Source: Methylobacterium longum
Lineage (GTDB): Bacteria > Pseudomonadota > Alphaproteobacteria > Rhizobiales > Beijerinckiaceae
Assembly: GCF_022179385.1 (NCBI RefSeq)
Contig: NZ_BPQS01000005.1
Location: 124,001 to 188,000 of the forward strand
Reading direction: 5' to 3'
DNA: 64,000 nt
The position numbers were made by a program, and so were the translations under genes. Positions 32,312 through 41,525 of this stretch are shown piece by piece (position 1 is the stretch's first letter; every line of letters starts with the position of its first letter). The notes beneath the pieces were generated by a model that searched no databases, was not told the origin of the DNA, and was given only the letters and a program-made list of their open reading frames with translations.

Positions 32312-33082
32312 TCAGCGCGGCAGCACCCCGACGAGCGGCCCGAGCGGCCGGCTGATGTCCGAGCGCTTGAGACCCGGCGCGTAGAGGCTCGACACCGAGC
32401 CGTCGAGGAACAGGGCGTTGCGGCAGCCGAGATCGTCCCGGAACAGCCGCGCGAAGGCGCCGAAGGTCACCGGGCGCTCGGAGATCGCGAAGATCGCCAC
32501 GTGCCCGTCCGCCGGCACGCCGACGCCGTTGCGGATCTTCTGGCTCGGCCCATCCGTCGAGATCTTCGGATGGATCTGGCCGTCGATCACCAGCATCGGG
32601 CCGGATTGCGTGGCGTAGTCCGGCCGGATTTTCGCCCGCAGGTAGCGGGCGGTGTCGAGCACCCCCGCCGTCTCGCCCTTCACCCAGAAGACGCCGTTGG
32701 GCTTGAGGTGGAAGTTGCCGGGCCCGTCGGCGGTCGAGGCGCGCTTCAATTCGCGGCCATCCTCGACGTAGAGGCCCACCGGCGCCTGGTCCTTGTCGTA
32801 CATGCCGGCATTCATCGCGAAGCTCAGGCGCCCCCCCTGCGTCTCCGCGAGGGTCCCGAGGGAGCCGTAGGGCCGCCCGTCCGCCTGGAGCCAGAACAGC
32901 CGCAGCCGCTGCCGCCGCAGATCGACCGCGCAGACCGTGAAGGTCTCGCCCTGCGCCTCGACGGCCCGGCAGGTCTCCGGAGCGGCCGGCGCGGCGGCCG
33001 CGCGGCCCGGCAGGGGCGGCGCGAGGAGCGCGAGGAGCGCGAGGAGCGCGATCAACAGGGCGTGAACGGGACGCATCGTCAT
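32312..33082 (-). CDS. Phosphodiester glycosidase family (DUF2233) secreted protein
   Basis: A 256-aa exported protein with a long hydrophobic signal peptide containing LLALLALLAPP. It matches the NAGPA/DUF2233 pattern: FAMNAGMYDKDQAPVGLYVEDG, NFHLKPNGVFWV, SGPMLVIDGQIHP, GVGVPADGHVAIFAIS and DDLGCRNALFLDGSVSSLYAP. Relatives act on sugar phosphodiesters or cell-wall glycans. The ATG at 33082 gives a good signal peptide; an ATG two codons later is also possible. Confidence 0.85.
   Translation of the reverse strand: MTMRPVHALLIALLALLALLAPPLPGRAAAAPAAPETCRAVEAQGETFTVCAVDLRRQRLRLFWLQADGRPYGSLGTLAETQGGRLSFAMNAGMYDKDQAPVGLYVEDGRELKRASTADGPGNFHLKPNGVFWVKGETAGVLDTARYLRAKIRPDYATQSGPMLVIDGQIHPKISTDGPSQKIRNGVGVPADGHVAIFAISERPVTFGAFARLFRDDLGCRNALFLDGSVSSLYAPGLKRSDISRPLGPLVGVLPR
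33021..33047. repeat. Three tandem 9-bp units within the signal-peptide coding region
   Basis: GCGAGGAGC repeated three times without a gap, encoding LLA units of the DUF2233 protein's hydrophobic core on the minus strand. Copy number could change without breaking the frame. Confidence 0.85.
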
Positions 33083-33282
33083 CACTCGTTTCGTGCTGCG
33101 CGGATCCGCCGGGAAGCGGTCGCCGTGCCGCGTCTCCCTCCGGAAAACGGCGATTTTCGTGTCCGAGGCCGTGCCGGGGCTTGCGGGCCGCGTCAGCGGC
33201 GGCGCGCCGCGGCGGCAGGCTGGACCGTTTTGGCCGCTGGCGCGTTTTCTATTCAAGAGGGCGGTATTCCACGGAGACGATG

Positions 33283-33783
33283 ATGAAGGGTGCAGTGCTC
33301 GGCTCGGCCCTGCTGGCGGCGGGTGCCCTGGTTCTGGCGCCGGCCAGCGCGGACGCGCGCGGCTTCGGCGGCGGCGGCTTCCACGGCGGCGGTTTCCATG
33401 GGGGCGGCTTCGGCGGGTTCCGGGGCGGCGGCTTCGGCGGCTTCCGCGGCGGCGGGTTCGGCGGCGGCTTCCGCGGCGCCGGCTTCCGGCCCGGCGGCTT
33501 CGGTTACGGCCGCGGCTTCTACGGTCGCGGCTACGGCTACCGCGGCGGTTACGGTTACGGCCTCGGCGGCCTGGGCCTCGGCGTCGGCCTGGGTCTCGCG
33601 GCCGGCGGCCTCTACGGCGGCTACGGCTATCCAGGCTACGGTTACGGCTACGGCGGCGGCTACGCCCCCGTCGGCTACGGCTACGGCGCCGATTACGGCT
33701 ACGGCGGCGGCTGCTACACGGTCCCGCGGGTGCGCTGGACCCCCTACGGCTACCGCCGCGTGTTGGTCGAGCGCTGCTACTGA
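33283..33783 (+). CDS. Gly/Tyr/Phe-rich secreted protein
   Basis: A 166-aa protein with a signal peptide ending ASADA, then a low-complexity region of GGGF, GGFRGG and YGYG repeats, and a C-terminal CYTVPRVRWTPYGYRRVLVERCY with two Cys. Such proteins are common in Rhizobiales and have no assigned function; envelope location is likely. Two ATGs lie side by side at 33280 and 33283, after GGAG. A strong terminator follows at 33814. Confidence 0.8.
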   Translation: MKGAVLGSALLAAGALVLAPASADARGFGGGGFHGGGFHGGGFGGFRGGGFGGFRGGGFGGGFRGAGFRPGGFGYGRGFYGRGYGYRGGYGYGLGGLGLGVGLGLAAGGLYGGYGYPGYGYGYGGGYAPVGYGYGADYGYGGGCYTVPRVRWTPYGYRRVLVERCY

Positions 33784-33813
33784 GCCGCGACGGCGCAACG
33801 AAAAGATCGGGAC

Positions 33814-33836
33814 AGGCCGCCTTCGGGCGGCCTTTT
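33814..33836 (+). terminator. Rho-independent terminator
   Basis: Stem AGGCCGCC / GGCGGCCT with a TTCG tetraloop, followed by Ts. It ends the Gly-rich gene and separates it from the MFS operon. Confidence 0.9.
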
Positions 33837-33838
33837 CC

Positions 33839-33867
33839 TTGCCTGCGTTCCCGCAGCGTCCGATAGC
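33839..33867 (+). promoter_or_regulatory. Possible sigma70 promoter of the MFS-amidohydrolase operon
   Basis: TTGCCT (33839-33844), 17-base spacer, GATAGC (33862-33867). A modest match, but immediately upstream of a LacI-type palindrome. Confidence 0.45.
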
Positions 33868-33881
33868 ACTGTCTAGGACGC

Positions 33882-33895
33882 TGATACCGGTATCG
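33882..33895. promoter_or_regulatory. LacI/GntR-type operator-like palindrome
   Basis: TGATACCGGTATCG contains the perfect 12-base palindrome GATACCGGTATC with a central CG, the form bound by many LacI-family repressors. It lies just after the predicted transcription start and 18 bases before the MFS ATG, suited to repression. No LacI-family gene is in the window. Confidence 0.5.
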
Positions 33896-33912
33896 AACGG
33901 CGGGAGACGGCT

Positions 33913-35217
33913 ATGAGTACGGCAACCGGGCAGGGGACCCCTGGTGTGGAGGCGGTCGAGATCCGCGACGCCAGCCTCGCGGCGTTCTACCGCTCCATGA
34001 CGCCGCCGGAGCGGCACACCTTCTGGGCCTGCGCCGCCGGCTGGTGCCTCGACGGCATGGACTTCATGATCTACCCGCTGGTGATCGGGACGATCATGGC
34101 CCTCTGGCACGTGGATTCCGGCACGGCCGGGCTCGCCGCCACGGTGACGCTGCTGGCCTCCGCGCTCGGCGGCTGGCTCGCGGGCTTCATCGCCGACCGC
34201 ATCGGCCGGGTGCTGACCCTGCAGATCACCATCCTGTGGTTCTCAGTGTTCTCCCTGCTCTGCGCCTTCGTGCAGAATTTCGAGCAGCTCCTCGTCGCGC
34301 GGGCGATCCTGGGCCTCGGCTTCGGCGGCGAGTGGGCGGCCGGCGCCGTGCTGATCGGCGAGACCATCCGGGCGGAGTATCGCGGCCGGGCGGTCGGCTC
34401 CGTCCAGTCCGGCTGGGCGATCGGCTGGGGGCTCGCGGTCCTGTCGCAGGCGGTGCTGTTCTCGATCCTGCCGCCCGAGACGGCGTGGCGCTGGATGTTC
34501 GCGGTGGGCGCGCTCCCGGCCCTGCTGATCTTCTACCTGCGCCGCTACGTCGAGGAGCCGCAGGTCGCCGCCGAGACCCGGGCGCGCGCCGCCGCCACGG
34601 GCGACCGGCCGCAGATCTGGGAGATCTTCTCCGGGCCGATCCTGAAGACCACGCTGCTGGCCTCCCTGGCGGCGGCGGGCTGCCAGGGCGGCTACTACGC
34701 GATCACCACCTGGGTGCCCCGCTTCCTCACCACCGAGCGCCACCTGTCGATCGTCTCCTCGACCGGCTACCTCGCGGCGCTGATCGTCGGCTCGTTCGCC
34801 GGCTACCTCGTGGGCGCCTGGCTCGCCGATCGCCTCGGGCGGCGGCCGCTGTTCCTGATCTTCTCGCTGGGCGCCATCGCGGTGGTCATCGCCTACACGC
34901 AGATCCCGCTCTCGAACGGCGTGCTGTGGGTGCTGGGCTTCCCGCTCGGCTTCTTCGCCTCCGGCTATTTCTCCGGGATGGGCGCGTTCCTGACTGAACT
35001 GTACCCAACGCGCCTGCGCGGCTCGGGGCAGGGATTCTGCTACAATTTCGGCCGCGGCATCGGCGCCCTGTTCCCCGCCCTGGTCGGCTACCTCGCGGAG
35101 CGCGCCGGCCTCGCCTCGGCCATCGCGATCTTCGCGGCCCTCGCCTACGGGATCTTCTTCGTGGCGGCCTTCGCGCTGCCGGAGACCCGCGGCCGGGTCC
35201 TGCACGCGGACACCTGA
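33913..35217 (+). CDS. MFS transporter (carboxylate/aromatic acid porter-like)
   Basis: A 434-aa protein with about 12 hydrophobic segments. It shows the MFS signatures GWLAGFIADRIGRV between helices 2 and 3, and GAWLADRLGRRPLF in the second half. CLDGMDFMIYPLVIG in helix 1 resembles organic-acid:proton symporters. The amidohydrolase gene starts two bases after its stop, so the pair very probably imports and hydrolyses one compound. Confidence 0.87.
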   Translation: MSTATGQGTPGVEAVEIRDASLAAFYRSMTPPERHTFWACAAGWCLDGMDFMIYPLVIGTIMALWHVDSGTAGLAATVTLLASALGGWLAGFIADRIGRVLTLQITILWFSVFSLLCAFVQNFEQLLVARAILGLGFGGEWAAGAVLIGETIRAEYRGRAVGSVQSGWAIGWGLAVLSQAVLFSILPPETAWRWMFAVGALPALLIFYLRRYVEEPQVAAETRARAAATGDRPQIWEIFSGPILKTTLLASLAAAGCQGGYYAITTWVPRFLTTERHLSIVSSTGYLAALIVGSFAGYLVGAWLADRLGRRPLFLIFSLGAIAVVIAYTQIPLSNGVLWVLGFPLGFFASGYFSGMGAFLTELYPTRLRGSGQGFCYNFGRGIGALFPALVGYLAERAGLASAIAIFAALAYGIFFVAAFALPETRGRVLHADT

Positions 35218-35219
35218 TC

Positions 35220-36098
35220 ATGCCCGAGATCCGCGACTGCCCCGCCCCGGACCCACATCCGGGCGGCCCGACCCGCTACGCCGTACCGGCCGGCGCGGTC
35301 GACACCCACGCCCACGTGATCGGCCTGCCGCCCGACTACCCGCTGGTGCCGGACCGCAGCTACACGCCCCCGGCGGCCCCGGCCGAGCGCTATCTCGCGA
35401 TGCTCGACGGGACCGGCATGGCCAACGGCGTGCTGGTCCAGGTCAGCGTCCACGGCACCGACAACCGGCTGATGGTGGAGACCTTGCGCGCCAACCGGCA
35501 GCGCCTGCGCGGCATCGCGGTGATCCCGCTGGGCCTGCCCGACGCGGAGCTCGCCGCCCTCAAGGAGGCCGGGGTGGTCGGCCTGCGCCTCAACGTGCTG
35601 TTCGGCGGCGGGGTCGGGCTGGATGCGGTCGAGGCCTACGGGGCGCTCGCCCGCGAGATGGGCTGGCACCTCCAGTTCCTGCTCGACGCCCGGGATCTGC
35701 CGCCCATCGCCGGCCGCCTCGCGCGGCTGCCGGTGCCGCTGGTCTTCGACCATATGGGCCACATGCCGACCTCCGCGGGCGTCGACCACCCGGGTTTCCA
35801 GGCGCTCCTCGGCCTCGTCGCCGACGGCAACTGGGTGAAGCTGTCCGGCGCCTTCCGGGACTCGGTGACCGGACCGCCTTACGCCGACACGATTCCCTTC
35901 GCCCGCGCCCTCAACGACGCCGCGCCCGAGCGCTGCCTCTGGGGCTCGGACTGGCCGCACGTGGCCGCCTGGGACGGGCCGCCCCGGACCACGATGCTCC
36001 TCGACCTGATGGCCGATTGGGTGCCGGACGCGGACCGGCGCAGGTTGGTCTTCGTCGACAACCCGCGGCGGCTCTACGGATTCGGGGCTGGTGCGTGA
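35220..36098 (+). CDS. TIM-barrel amidohydrolase (2-pyrone-4,6-dicarboxylate lactonase-like)
   Basis: A 292-aa member of the amidohydrolase_2 group, close in pattern to LigI-type lactonases. Visible are DTHAHVIG (metal or substrate His pair, about residue 25), a mid-barrel FDHMGHMP, KLSGAFRDS and a C-terminal LWGSDWPHVAAW with the catalytic Asp. It would hydrolyse a lactone or a related ring imported by the MFS partner. The substrate is not determined. Confidence 0.85.
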   Translation: MPEIRDCPAPDPHPGGPTRYAVPAGAVDTHAHVIGLPPDYPLVPDRSYTPPAAPAERYLAMLDGTGMANGVLVQVSVHGTDNRLMVETLRANRQRLRGIAVIPLGLPDAELAALKEAGVVGLRLNVLFGGGVGLDAVEAYGALAREMGWHLQFLLDARDLPPIAGRLARLPVPLVFDHMGHMPTSAGVDHPGFQALLGLVADGNWVKLSGAFRDSVTGPPYADTIPFARALNDAAPERCLWGSDWPHVAAWDGPPRTTMLLDLMADWVPDADRRRLVFVDNPRRLYGFGAGA

Positions 36099-36310
36099 AG
36101 GCGTACGGGCATGGCGACTGATCGTCCCGACAGGTCGACGAAGTCGGGGATCGATCCCGCCGTCTTTCCGACGCTCTCACGGTGCTCTCGACATCGCAAT
36201 TCAACTTGCATTTGATCGAGGCCGATTTCCAAGTGAAGCCGCCGCTGCCCCGATTTGGCGGCCGGGGCAGGCCGCAGAGCCGGAAGCGTCTCCTGCACTG
36301 CGGACGTGCC

Positions 36311-37357
36311 TCACCCGAACACGTGGCCGCCGTTGATCCGCAGGCCGACCGGGTGACCCGCGGCGTAGCGGACGCCATCGAAATTTTCCACGGCAAGCAC
36401 CCGCCCCTCGGCGTCCACCACCTCGATCCGCTGGCGTCCCTGCGTCCGGTAGGAGCTGCGCACGGTGCCGGAGAGATGCGCGGCGTCCGGCTCGGCGAGC
36501 TGCAGCTGCCACGGCCGGACGTAGAGCTTGACCGGGCCGATCACCCCGGGCGGCGCCGCCACCGGTGTCTCCCGGCCGCGCACCCGCACCCGGCCGCCCT
36601 CGGCGATCGCCTCGACCTCGACGGAATCGCCCAGGAACTTCATCACCGTGGCGGAGGCCGGGTTCTCCTGCACCTCGTCGGGGGTGCCGACCTGCTCCAG
36701 CCGGCCCCGGTCGAGGACGGCGACGCGGTCCGACAGCTCCAGAGCCTCGTCCTGGTCGTGGGTCACGAAGATCGTGGTCTGCCCGGTGCGGTCGTGGATC
36801 TCCCGCAGCCAGCGGCGCAGGTCCTTGCGCACCTGGGCGTCGAGGGCGCCGAAGGGCTCGTCGAGCAGCAGCACCCGCGGCTCGACGGCGAGCGCCCGGG
36901 CGAGTGCCACCCGCTGGCGCTGGCCGCCCGAGAGCTGTGACGGGTAGCGGTCGCCGAAGCCCGAGAGGCGGATCAGGTCGAGCAGGTCGCCGACCCGGCG
37001 CTTGACCTCGGCCTTGGCCGGGCGGTCGGCCCGGCGACGCGCGCTCAGCCCGTACGCGATGTTGTCGGCCACGCTCATGTGCTTGAACAGGGCGTAGTGC
37101 TGGAACACGAAGCCCACCGCCCGCTCCTGGACGGGCAGGCCGGTGGCGTCGTCGCCGCCGAACAGGATGCGGCCCCGGTCCGGCGCGTCGAGCCCGGCGA
37201 TGATCCGGAGCAGCGTCGTCTTGCCCGAGCCCGAGGGGCCGAGCAGTCCGATCAGCTCGCCCGCCCGCACGTCGAGGGAGAGATCGTGCAGCACCGCCGC
37301 CGTGTCGAAGGTCTTCGAGACGGCCTCGATCCGGATCGCCGTGGAGGGGCGGTCCAA
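36311..37357 (-). CDS. cysA: Sulfate/thiosulfate ABC transporter ATPase CysA
   Basis: ATP-binding subunit (348 aa). Walker [10 protein letters not shown], signature [15 protein letters not shown], Walker [14 protein letters not shown] and a C-terminal TOBE-like domain are present. The start is uncertain. The frame stays open upstream into cysW and offers an ATG at 37495, but the Ser/Pro-rich extension is out-of-frame cysW sequence. I chose the TTG at 37357, eight bases after the cysW stop, which gives a normal CysA N-terminus ([16 protein letters not shown]). Last gene of cysPTWA. Confidence 0.9.
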   Translation of the reverse strand: MDRPSTAIRIEAVSKTFDTAAVLHDLSLDVRAGELIGLLGPSGSGKTTLLRIIAGLDAPDRGRILFGGDDATGLPVQERAVGFVFQHYALFKHMSVADNIAYGLSARRRADRPAKAEVKRRVGDLLDLIRLSGFGDRYPSQLSGGQRQRVALARALAVEPRVLLLDEPFGALDAQVRKDLRRWLREIHDRTGQTTIFVTHDQDEALELSDRVAVLDRGRLEQVGTPDEVQENPASATVMKFLGDSVEVEAIAEGGRVRVRGRETPVAAPPGVIGPVKLYVRPWQLQLAEPDAAHLSGTVRSSYRTQGRQRIEVVDAEGRVLAVENFDGVRYAAGHPVGLRINGGHVFG

Positions 37358-37364
37358 GGGCCCG

Positions 37365-38246
37365 TCAGTGCGCCCGCCCGCCCGCGAGCTCGCCGGCGAA
37401 GCGCCATTCGAGGACGGACTTGAGGACGAGGGTGATGAGGGCAAGGGCAGCGAGGAGCGAAGCGACGGCGAATGCGGCGACGAAGTTGTACTCATTGTAG
37501 AGGATCTCCACGTGGAGTGGGATGGTGTTGGTCAGGCCGCGGATGTGGCCCGACACCACCGACACCGCGCCGAACTCGCCCATCGCCCGGGCATTGCAGA
37601 GGAGCACGCTGTAGAGCAGGCCCCAGCGGATGTTGGGCAGCGTCACCGTCCGGAACGCGTGCAGGCCCGAGGCGCCGAGCGTCAGCGCCGCCTCCTCCTC
37701 GGCGGTGCCCTGCTCCTGCATCAGCGGGATCAGTTCGCGGGCCACGAACGGGAAGGTCACGAACACCGTCGCCAGCACGATGCCCGGCAGGGCGAACAGG
37801 ATCTGGACGCCGTGATCGATGAGCCAGCTGCCGAACAGGCCCTGGGACCCGAACAGCAGCACGTAGATCATCCCGGAAACCACGGGCGAGACCGAGAAGG
37901 GCAGGTCGATCAGGGTGATCAGCAGCGACTTGCCGGGGAACTCGAACTTGGCGATCGCCCAGGAGGCCGCGAGGCCGAACACCACGTTGAACGGCACCGC
38001 GATCGCCGCCACCGTCAGCGTCAGGCGGATCGCGCTCCAGGCGTCGGGCTCCCGGAAGGCGTCCAGGAACGCGGCGATCCCCTTCGAGAAAGCCTGGGTG
38101 AACACCGCGATCAGCGGCAGCACCAGGAACAGCGCCAGGAACGTCACCGCGATCCCGATCAGCACCGCGCGGGTGCCGGCGCCTTCTGAGGCGACCGGGG
38201 CTGGCTTGGCGGACGGCACGAAGGCGGGGGAGAAGATCTCAGACAT
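37365..38246 (-). CDS. cysW: Sulfate ABC transporter permease CysW
   Basis: Inner-membrane permease of 293 aa with about six transmembrane helices and the EAA loop ([22 protein letters not shown]). It pairs with CysT to form the sulfate channel. Its start overlaps the cysT end by eight bases. Confidence 0.94.
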   Translation of the reverse strand: MSEIFSPAFVPSAKPAPVASEGAGTRAVLIGIAVTFLALFLVLPLIAVFTQAFSKGIAAFLDAFREPDAWSAIRLTLTVAAIAVPFNVVFGLAASWAIAKFEFPGKSLLITLIDLPFSVSPVVSGMIYVLLFGSQGLFGSWLIDHGVQILFALPGIVLATVFVTFPFVARELIPLMQEQGTAEEEAALTLGASGLHAFRTVTLPNIRWGLLYSVLLCNARAMGEFGAVSVVSGHIRGLTNTIPLHVEILYNEYNFVAAFAVASLLAALALITLVLKSVLEWRFAGELAGGRAH

Positions 38247-39093
38247 AGCCGAACCGCCGCCGTGACCAGGCCTGGATGAGGTTGATGGCGAGCAGCGTCA
38301 GGAACGAGATCCCGAGCATGATCGTGGCGATGGCGGCCGCGCCGCCGTAGTCGAACTCGGAGAGCTTGATCACGATCAGAAGCGGCGCGATCTCCGACAC
38401 GTAGGGCAGGTTGCCGGCGATGAAGATGATCGAGCCGTACTCGCCGACGCCCCGGGCGAAGGCGAGGGCGAAGCCCGTGAGCACGGCGGGGATCAGCGGC
38501 GGCAGCACCACCCTGGTGAGCGTGACGCGGCGCGTCGCCCCGAGGGTGGCGGAGGCCTCCTCGATCTCCCTGTCGATCTCGGCGATCAGCGGCTGCACGG
38601 TCCGCACCGCGAAGGGCAGACCGATGAACACCATGGCGATGAAGATGCCCACCGGCGTGTAGGCCGCCTGGATCCCGAGGCGCGCGAGCGGCGCACCCAG
38701 CAGCCCGTCCGGGGCGTAGAGCGAGGCCAGCGCGATGCCGGCGACCGCGGTGGGCAACGCGAAGGGCAGGTCGACGGCGGCGTCGACGAGCTTGCGGCCC
38801 GGGAAGCGGTAGCGCGTCAGCACCCAGGCCACGAGGAAGCCGAACACGGAGGCGACGAGGGCGGCGACCGCCGAGACGCCGAAGCTGATCCGCAGGGCGC
38901 TCGCCACCCGCGGATCGGTGGCGACCTCCCAGATCCCGGAGAGGCCGAGTCCCGAGGCCTTCACCACCAGCCCGGCCAGCGGCAGCAGGACGATCAGGCC
39001 GAGGCAGGTCAGCGTGTAGCCGAAGCTGATCCCGAAGCCCGGGATCACGCTCGGACGGCGGAAGGTTCGTCTGGGGCGCGGCGTCTCGACCAT
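38239..39093 (-). CDS. cysT: Sulfate ABC transporter permease CysT (CysU)
   Basis: Inner-membrane permease of 284 aa with six transmembrane helices and the EAA loop (EIEEASATLGATRRVTLTRV). DLPFALPTAVAGIAL is typical of the family. It lies ten bases after the binding-protein gene. Confidence 0.94.
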   Translation of the reverse strand: MVETPRPRRTFRRPSVIPGFGISFGYTLTCLGLIVLLPLAGLVVKASGLGLSGIWEVATDPRVASALRISFGVSAVAALVASVFGFLVAWVLTRYRFPGRKLVDAAVDLPFALPTAVAGIALASLYAPDGLLGAPLARLGIQAAYTPVGIFIAMVFIGLPFAVRTVQPLIAEIDREIEEASATLGATRRVTLTRVVLPPLIPAVLTGFALAFARGVGEYGSIIFIAGNLPYVSEIAPLLIVIKLSEFDYGGAAAIATIMLGISFLTLLAINLIQAWSRRRFGYV

Positions 39094-39103
39094 GATGTCC
39101 GCC

Positions 39104-40141
39104 TCAGCGGCCGGCCCGGCTCAGACGATCGAACAGCCCGCCGGCGTCGAAGTTCCGCTTCTGGATCTCGTCCCAGGAGCCCTGCAGGTCCTCGATCTTG
39201 AACAGCTTGATCTCGGGGAGCTGCGCGAGGTCGGCCTGGGCGGCCGCCTCCCGGCGGATCGGCCGGTAATGGTGCTTGGCGAAGATCGCCTGCGCGCGAT
39301 CGGTGTAGAGGAAGTCGAGATAGGCCTGCGCGGCCTTCGTCGTCCCCTTGCGCTCGGCATTGACCGCCACGAGGGCCACCGGCGGCTCGGCGTAGATCGA
39401 GGTGGGCGGCGAGACGATGTCGAACTTGTCGGCGCCGAATTCCTGGAGCACGAGGTAGGCCTCGTTCTCCCAGGTGGGCAGCACGTCGCCGAGGCCGCGC
39501 TGCGCGAAGGTCACCGTCGAGCCGCGGGCGCCGGTGTCGAGCACCGGCACGTTCTTGTAGATCTGGCCCACGAAGGCGTCCGCCTTCTCGGCGTTCTTGT
39601 CCTGGTTGTAGGCGTAGCCCCAAGCGGCGAGGAAGTTCCAGCGCCCGCCGGCCGAGGTCTTCGGATTCGGGGTGATCACCTTGACGTCGGGCTTGACCAA
39701 GTCGGCCCAGTCCTTGACGCCCTTCGGGTTGCCTTTGCGGACGAGGAACACCACCGTCGACGTGTAGGGCGTCGCGGTGTTGGGCAGCTTGCTGCGCCAG
39801 TCCTCCGGGATCTTGCGGGTCAGCCTGGCGATGGCGTCGATGTCCGAGGGGATGCCGAGGGTGACCACGTCGGCATCGACGCCGTCGATCACCGTGCGCG
39901 CCTGCGCGCCCGAACCGCCATGCGACGCCCGCACCGTGATCGCCTCGCCAGTCTCGGTCTTCCACGCCTCCGCGAAGGCGGCGTTGATGTCGCGGTAGAG
40001 TTCCCGGGTCGGATCGTACGAGACGTTGAGGAGGGCGGTCTGCGCCGCCGCCGGCAGCGTGCCGGTCCACAGGCCGGTACCGGCCAGCAGGGACAGACCG
40101 ATTGCCCGGGCCACTAGGGCCCGGCTCACAGCGTTCTTCAT
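39104..40141 (-). CDS. Periplasmic sulfate-binding protein
   Basis: A 345-aa binding protein (Sbp/CysP family). A signal peptide ends near PAAAQ, followed by LLNVSYDPTRELYRDIN, HGGSGAQAR (sulfate-binding Ser region), TPNPKTSAGGRWNFLAAWGYA and the late YRPIRREA. The ATG at 40141 opens directly with the signal peptide. First gene of the importer operon; sulfate versus thiosulfate preference is unresolved. Confidence 0.93.
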   Translation of the reverse strand: MKNAVSRALVARAIGLSLLAGTGLWTGTLPAAAQTALLNVSYDPTRELYRDINAAFAEAWKTETGEAITVRASHGGSGAQARTVIDGVDADVVTLGIPSDIDAIARLTRKIPEDWRSKLPNTATPYTSTVVFLVRKGNPKGVKDWADLVKPDVKVITPNPKTSAGGRWNFLAAWGYAYNQDKNAEKADAFVGQIYKNVPVLDTGARGSTVTFAQRGLGDVLPTWENEAYLVLQEFGADKFDIVSPPTSIYAEPPVALVAVNAERKGTTKAAQAYLDFLYTDRAQAIFAKHHYRPIRREAAAQADLAQLPEIKLFKIEDLQGSWDEIQKRNFDAGGLFDRLSRAGR

Positions 40142-40743
40142 CACGTCCGATCCCCGTCCCTGGCGGCCGCCACGCAGGGGCAGACCGCCCCCATGACCGT
40201 GAAGATCGTTCTTTTTAACGAACAAAGTCAAGGCATGAACTCGCGGACGCCGGATCGTGCGCCGCGACCAAGATTGTCCGTCCCGATCAGAATGCAAGCC
40301 ATTCCAGGGCGCTAGCTCGCGAGAAGACATGGATCTTCTCCCAGGCCGTTGCGCCATGGAAGAAATTCAGCCTCGCATCGGGTTTTATAGAACGAACGGT
40401 CTCATGTGCGCCGGCGCACGCGGTCTGACACGCCACGCGGCATCGCGAAGGCTTGGCGCCGGGGGTCGGCGGCAGCCGACCCGGGCGATGCGGGATGGCG
40501 CGGGCCGGGCGCCGCGACCACGCCACCGGAGGGCTGTGGGGCGGGGAGACGCGCTCGTCCGGCAGGACGGTGCCGTCCCGCCTGAACGTGCGGGTCCCGG
40601 CACCGGCGGCGATCTTGCGATCCGGGTACGTCTTCAGCACCCCGGAGGGACCGCCCCGAACCCGTTGGAGGCCGGCGCGCTGGATGTCGTGATCGATTGC
40701 GCGATGGACGTGGACGTCCGGCGGTCCCAGACCCGCCCCGGGC
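40142..40743. promoter_or_regulatory. Upstream region of the sulfate operon and the NepR gene 3' side
   Basis: About 600 bases with no supported gene. On the minus strand TTGACT (40231-40226) beside an AT-rich tract (40209-40220) is a possible -35 region for the sulfate operon, though the -10 is weak. A 7-6-7 inverted repeat (GAGAAGA / TCTTCTC, 40321-40340) lies about 180 bases upstream of the start and could bind a regulator. Confidence 0.45.
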
Positions 40744-40929
40744 TCAGCGCTTCGCCTTGGCGAGCTGCGCGAGCAGCGCCTCGAGGCGCTGGGTCGGCGG
40801 TGCCTCCAGCGTATCCGCGAAGAGGACGCGCAGGTTCTGGCCGAGATGACGGCGGACCCCGGGCGTCAGGGGCGCGGCGTTCGTGTCCGCTCGGATATCG
40901 GCGGGTCGCTCCGGATTCGGCTTCGACAT
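40744..40929 (-). CDS. NepR-like anti-sigma factor (small)
   Basis: A 61-aa protein whose second half, GVRRHLGQNLRVLFADTL followed by EAPPTQRLEALLAQL, matches the NepR pattern (two short helices joined by a Pro-containing turn, LG..LR...). NepR proteins hold the EcfG sigma factor until PhyR is phosphorylated in the alphaproteobacterial general stress response. Neither ecfG nor phyR is nearby, so this looks like an orphan paralogue. Short length limits certainty. Confidence 0.65.
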   Translation of the reverse strand: MSKPNPERPADIRADTNAAPLTPGVRRHLGQNLRVLFADTLEAPPTQRLEALLAQLAKAKR

Positions 40930-41078
40930 CGTCCGGGTTCTCCGCGCCTGCTGCCCGTCAGAATGCTCAAGCTTGGTTAAGGACCCGTGACCGGGGATGC
41001 CTCGCCGCCGCGGACCGGAACTGCCGCCGCGAGGGACACGTTGCCCGGCTGTTCCAACCCGCCGCCCGGAGTCTCGCC

Positions 41079-41420
41079 GTGTCCCGTCCCCTGTCCCTGT
41101 CCGTCCTGGCCCTGCTCGCGGCGACCGCGACCGGCTCGTCGGCGCTGGCGCAGACGAAGCCCGGCGAGATCAAGGGCATCGACGCCATGGGCGACAAGTC
41201 CCGCAGCGCCCAGGACGGCTGGAGCCAGGCGCCCGTGCCCCGGGAGCAATCGGCCGCCAAGGACGCGCCCGACCCGGGCGGCCACTCGATCAAGGAGAAC
41301 GCCGACCGCCCGGTCCCGCCCGCCCAGCCCGGCGGCTCCACAGGTACGGAGCCGCAGGCTCCCCTGGAGCACCGCACGGCGAGCCCCTCGGGTATGAACC
41401 CCGCGGTTCCCAGCAAGTAG
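41079..41420 (+). CDS. Small exported hypothetical protein
   Basis: A 113-aa protein with a signal peptide (LSLSVLALLAATATGSSALAQ), then a polar Pro/Gly/Ala-rich mature part with no recognised domain. It starts at a GTG with CCGGAG seven bases upstream; there is no ATG in reach. Function unknown. It lies 153 bases before fdoG but need not be part of that operon. Confidence 0.55.
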   Translation: MSRPLSLSVLALLAATATGSSALAQTKPGEIKGIDAMGDKSRSAQDGWSQAPVPREQSAAKDAPDPGGHSIKENADRPVPPAQPGGSTGTEPQAPLEHRTASPSGMNPAVPSK

Positions 41421-41492
41421 AAAAAGGCGTTCTCCCCCAGGATGATACCGGGGCGGTAAACGTGCCGAGCCGCGCCCGACACGGGGACTTGC

Positions 41493-41525
41493 TGTGTCAC
41501 GCGACCACACTTGCCTGTGGCACGC
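41493..41525 (+). promoter_or_regulatory. Direct repeats upstream of fdoG
   Basis: TGTGTCACGC (41493-41502) and TGTGGCACGC (41516-41525), 23 bases apart. The second resembles a sigma54 -24 element (TGGCACG) but the expected -12 GC is missing. Possibly an activator site for the formate dehydrogenase operon. Confidence 0.35.

Noticed and set aside
37358..37495. N-terminal Ser/Pro-rich extension of CysA from an ATG at 37495
   Set aside because: It is translated from the out-of-frame 3' end of cysW; no CysA family member starts this way.
40287..40640. Minus-strand frame of 117 codons upstream of the sulfate operon
   Set aside because: No recognisable motif, no good ribosome-binding site, and composition like other non-coding frames here.
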